Source of the DNA: Symsagittifera roscoffensis | Lineage: Eukaryota > Xenacoelomorpha > Acoela > Convolutidae | Length of the DNA: 22,765 nt | NCBI RefSeq assembly: GCF_963678635.1 | Contig: NW_026971277.1 | Span: forward strand, 1 to 22,765 | Reading direction: 5' to 3' | In this document: in pieces, positions 19,606-22,765 of the stretch | Layout: every line of letters starts with the position of its first letter | Position numbering within the stretch: the first letter of the stretch is position 1 | Program-made: the position numbers and the translations under genes | The notes under the pieces: model-generated | The model's input: the letters and a program-made list of their open reading frames with translations, nothing else | Databases searched by the model: none | What the model was told of the DNA's origin: nothing

Positions 19606-21085
19606 GATCATTATAAAGAAGTTCAAGCTCGTTTTTGTTAAAATTCTATTCTTCTTCAGGGAGAAACTGCGAAGCAAAAGCTATCGACACCCACAGCTCC
19701 AATTTTAGTTCTTGCTCTAGAGCCGCGAGTAGGCCGCTATGACAGTCGTCACATTTAATTCTCGAAGCCCGCATTTTTTTGTTATTTATTAACCTCCCGC
19801 ACTCAGGAAAAAGAGAAAATAATCAATTATTTTACAATTATAATTGTACTTTTATTAAAATTATTATTAATTATAAGCGCCAAATTTAGATGTTTAAACA
19901 ACCTATAATCCATTATAATGATAACATTTTTCGTGACATTATAATAAGCTATAATCAATTATAAATGATTAAAATTGTTCCAAAAATCTCTTATAACCTC
20001 TTGTAATCTATTATAATCTATTATACTAGATTAAAATAGTTTTTTTCTTTCAAAATCTCTGAAAGTGAGATGTCTTGTTAGTCTTTGGTTGATCTGAACC
20101 CAAAATCTTACCACGAAACAAAAGCTTCATAGAGATCCTTTATATTAGTTGAAAGAATCCCACGGTAGGTGAAATATAACACTTCTATATAAATCATAAA
20201 ATTAAAGCAGTGTGCTGACATTTTGGTGGTCGAAAAACTTAAATTGTGCGTCATGAAATAACTACAATCAAGAAGAAATTTAAAAAAAAAACGTCATGAA
20301 TTTGAATTGATTTGAAACTGTTATAACAGTTTTTCTATTTTTCACATGAACCAACGTCTGCAAAAAGCATAAAATATAAGCAATACAGGTGGAAGGTTGA
20401 AAACAAAATGGGCAAACAAAGGGATTATAATCGATAAAATTGAATTTTTTTGCAAAACAAAAATAAAATAGAAATCGAGCTGCACCACAACAATTCAGCT
20501 TGTTTTTTGCATATATAACTAATCAGCGTTAAATTGGTTATTTATTCATAGAAACATCAGCAAAACTCGATAATTGATCGATTGATTAATTGGCCCTGGT
20601 TAATGGCAATTAATTGTCGAACATCCCCTTATGTGCCAGCATTCTCGCATGGTTTTGCATTTTTTCAAATATTGAAAGCGTGGGTCGTTCTAGTGAAATG
20701 GGCTGTGAGAGACTTCGTCCCATGACAGATCTCGACCCATTTTAATTTCAACAGATTTCGTCCCATTTCAAAGCGTACAGAGATTTCGTCCCACAATTTT
20801 GGATATGGGATGATAGGATATTGAATATGTGACAAAACCTGCATGGGACGAAACCTGCATGGGACAAAATTTGTTAATGAAATAAATAGGACGAAATCTG
20901 TATAAGGTAGAGGTCTGTGCCAATCTGTGAATGACCACAGAAGAGGAGGTGAGCTCGTTTCTAGCACAAAGTTTGCAAGGGGCAAGTTCGCAAGTTCAAA
21001 AACCTAACCGATGATTTAGTTCTTTACATGAGATCGTTCACTTGGTTAATTGAGGCTTCTGCGATTCGAAAGGGTTTTATGAAGG
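19606..21085. repeat. 1.5-kb module, copy B, unit 2
   Basis: Counterpart of 8041-9520 and B-like at the diagnostic positions. Its minus-strand frame (20985-20665) mirrors the one in unit 1 with a few residue changes. Confidence 0.95.
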
Positions 21086-21125
21086 CTATAGACCGTTTTT
21101 GTTAATGGATATCTTTAATTAATTC

Positions 21126-21417
21126 CCCCACTTTTGCAAATGGGGGGATCATTTACAAGGTACAAATTTACACATGATAAACCATTGATTTTTGTTTTTT
21201 ATGGGGGATGCAATTTGTTAGCAGGTAAACTAGGGGGGGGGGGGGCTTAGAGTTAAAGAGATCCGGTACCGTTCGAGAGGGGGGTTGATATTTTATCGAA
21301 AATTTTTAAGCCCCCCGTCCCCAAAAAATTCGTGCGCATGCTTCTCAGTACGGGCACACTATTTTGTTAACTATCCCCTTTTATGGTACCTTGTAACGAA
21401 TTTACCCCCTATAAAGA
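21126..21417. mobile_element. Foldback, MITE-like element, unit 2
   Basis: Same element with arms at 21153-21163 and 21386-21396. The G-run opening the inner arm is 13 long (21233-21245) instead of 7. It shares its position with unit 1, so it inserted before the unit duplicated. Confidence 0.5.
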
Positions 21418-22692
21418 AAGAATTGAACAGTTAAGCATATACGAATTTAGTACCTTGTTAATTATTAGTACATTAAAAAGTTAACAAGATCTAAAACACT
21501 TTTTCGGATGTCAATTAGAAACAGAGAAGAAAAATTGGTTCAAACAAAAAGAAACTTGCATAATTTATTTTACCTATGTATATATTCCAAATTTGAAAGT
21601 TGTGCAATTGATAGTTTTTACGTTTCTCATTTCAAATTTAAACTTTAAACTCAGTTTAAATCTTTCTGGGTCGATTTAAGAGAACAAAAACCAAAACATA
21701 TCGCGATAGGAATGGTAATCTAAGGCTTAAAACATTTGAATTTAGTTAATTATTAGCTTTTATTATTAATGCTGAAATTATTACAAAGTCGTATTTCGAT
21801 TTTGGTTTCACTTATTTGCTTAAACAGAAAATAAAACGTTCACTTTTATATAAATACTAAATTAAAATATATATTTGTGAATTTGTGCCGTATTAATTTA
21901 CAGCTTTTATCTACTTTTGCTGCTTTATATTTTACGCATTTAATATAAAAGAAAAAGAAAGCAAGACAAAATTTTCAATAATTTTCGTATATGGATAGAA
22001 TTATAGAATTATTTTAAGCATTTTTATTATTTTCTACGTTAATTTCAGAGCATACAAAAGCAGCAAAAAGAACAGCTAAAAAGACACGTAATTTGTTCAA
22101 CTAAATTCATTCGCTTTTTATCTCAAAAATTGACATTATTTTTGTGTAATTTCACTTTCGTTTTTCCGTTTCTTTCGTGCGTTGCAAAACCCCAGAAAAT
22201 GACTAGCTTGACTTATTTTTGATTTTATTTCACATTTTACCATTATTTTACAGGTTATTTCAATCACTTTTGAGCAAATTTGTTAACATTTTATATACTT
22301 TAGATTTTCTTCTAATACAGTGATTGTCCAAAATATAGTGTATAAAATACGCATTTAAAACGCGGACTATTCCTTTCACGTTCATTTTGATGTAGGAGCA
22401 AAATTCGCTGTATTCCGCTCTGAATTAAATTTAAAATTGTGATATTTTATTTTCTGTTCCCTGTTCTTTATTTTAGAAAATTTCCCATTTTATTTCTGCA
22501 GCTGCAACTAAACCAAATTATTTGTGCTCGAGTTCGCGAACAAGCAAAATAAAATCATTCCTTACGTTACAAAAGATTACAACAGGATTCCAGTTTTTTA
22601 AAAATAATTATTCTATAAAATCACATCCACCCGCACCGGAGTTCCATGGATAATAATAGATTATATTGAAGCTTCGTGGTCTGTCTTTCTTT
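21418..22692. other. AT-rich region without recognised gene, unit 2
   Basis: Counterpart of 9851-11121, with scattered substitutions and the same palindromes. No gene seen. Confidence 0.5.
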
Positions 22693-22765
22693 CCATTACA
22701 GATCGCGACCCAATTTAATTTCAACAGATTTCGTCCCATTTCAAAGCGTACACAGATTTCGTCCC
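22693..22765. repeat. Third copy (C) of the inverted cluster, unit 2, cut by window end
   Basis: Begins CCATTACAGATCGCGACC and runs off the end of the window. It is the same as 11122-11194. Confidence 0.9.

Larger units (their letters stand above)
11488..22765. repeat. Tandem macrosatellite, unit 2 (cut by window end)
   Basis: This is a direct repeat of 1-11194. By the end of the window it is 84 bp longer than the matching part of unit 1. The main differences are a 13-bp insertion near 12234, an extra 51-bp copy at about 17281-17331, a poly-C tract of 11 instead of 14 and a poly-G tract of 13 instead of 7. Substitutions occur about once or twice per 100 bp by eye. The last roughly 290 bp of the unit are not in the window. 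Confidence 0.97.

Noticed and set aside
1-22765. rDNA intergenic spacer or histone repeat
   Set aside because: The full repeat unit is visible, and no 18S, 28S, 5S or histone sequence was recognised in it.
1-22765. Circular molecule or contig assembled twice
   Set aside because: The copies differ by substitutions, a 51-bp expansion and a 13-bp indel, more than consensus error would give. It cannot be fully excluded without reads.

Overview
The window is AT-rich eukaryotic DNA with no intact gene that I can support. Its main feature is a head-to-tail tandem duplication of a unit of about 11.5 kb. Positions 1-11487 hold one unit, and 11488-22765 hold about 97% of a second. The units match along their whole length. 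The offset drifts from 11487 at the start to 11571 at the end through small indels, plus one 51-bp expansion and one 13-bp indel. The copies differ by scattered substitutions and homopolymer-length changes, so this is not simply one sequence read twice. Short GT-AG introns (a 67-bp one has a CTAAC branch-site motif), TATG-rich microsatellites and the gene content suggest an insect, perhaps a brachyceran fly. That assignment is inference. No rRNA, tRNA, histone or mitochondrial gene was recognised.

Unit layout (unit 1 coordinates; add about 11.5 kb for unit 2). (i) 92-4776: a decayed, intron-containing gene whose exon-like pieces follow pyruvate kinase order: N-terminal barrel fragment, B domain, second half of the A barrel, C domain, C-terminal end. 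The best pieces are 656-910, 3644-4008 and 4327-4469. Frameshifts, stops and lost catalytic residues mark it as a pseudogene of a divergent pyruvate-kinase-like paralogue. (ii) 985-3460: a T/G-rich, GTATG-rich block inside what would be one of its introns, containing three direct repeats of about 430-600 bp. (iii) 4777-5700: unassigned sequence with overlapping open frames. (iv) 5713-5833: an inverted/direct cluster of a 15-bp motif and a poly-C tract. (v) 5877-6300: an exact 50-bp tandem array of eight full copies plus a partial. (vi) 6542-9520: two direct copies (A and B) of a 1.5-kb module. Each carries a short pyruvate-kinase-like open frame behind a good splice acceptor, TTATAATC-rich DNA, an 18-bp perfect palindrome and a nested inverted cluster of TTTCGTCCC/GGGACGAAA. 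(vii) 9560-9850: a foldback, MITE-like element with concentric inverted repeats. (viii) 9851-11121: AT-rich DNA with no recognised gene. (ix) 11122-11415: a 294-bp third copy (C) of the TTTCGTCCC cluster.

The layers have a readable order. Variants in the 50-bp array and the A/B-specific differences sit at matching positions in both units. The gene's disabling lesions that I checked are also shared. Gene decay, array growth and A/B duplication therefore came before the 11.5-kb amplification. The locus looks like a young macrosatellite, or amplicon, built from an old pseudogene and its flanks. Whether it is transcribed, sex-linked or heterochromatic cannot be told from the sequence.
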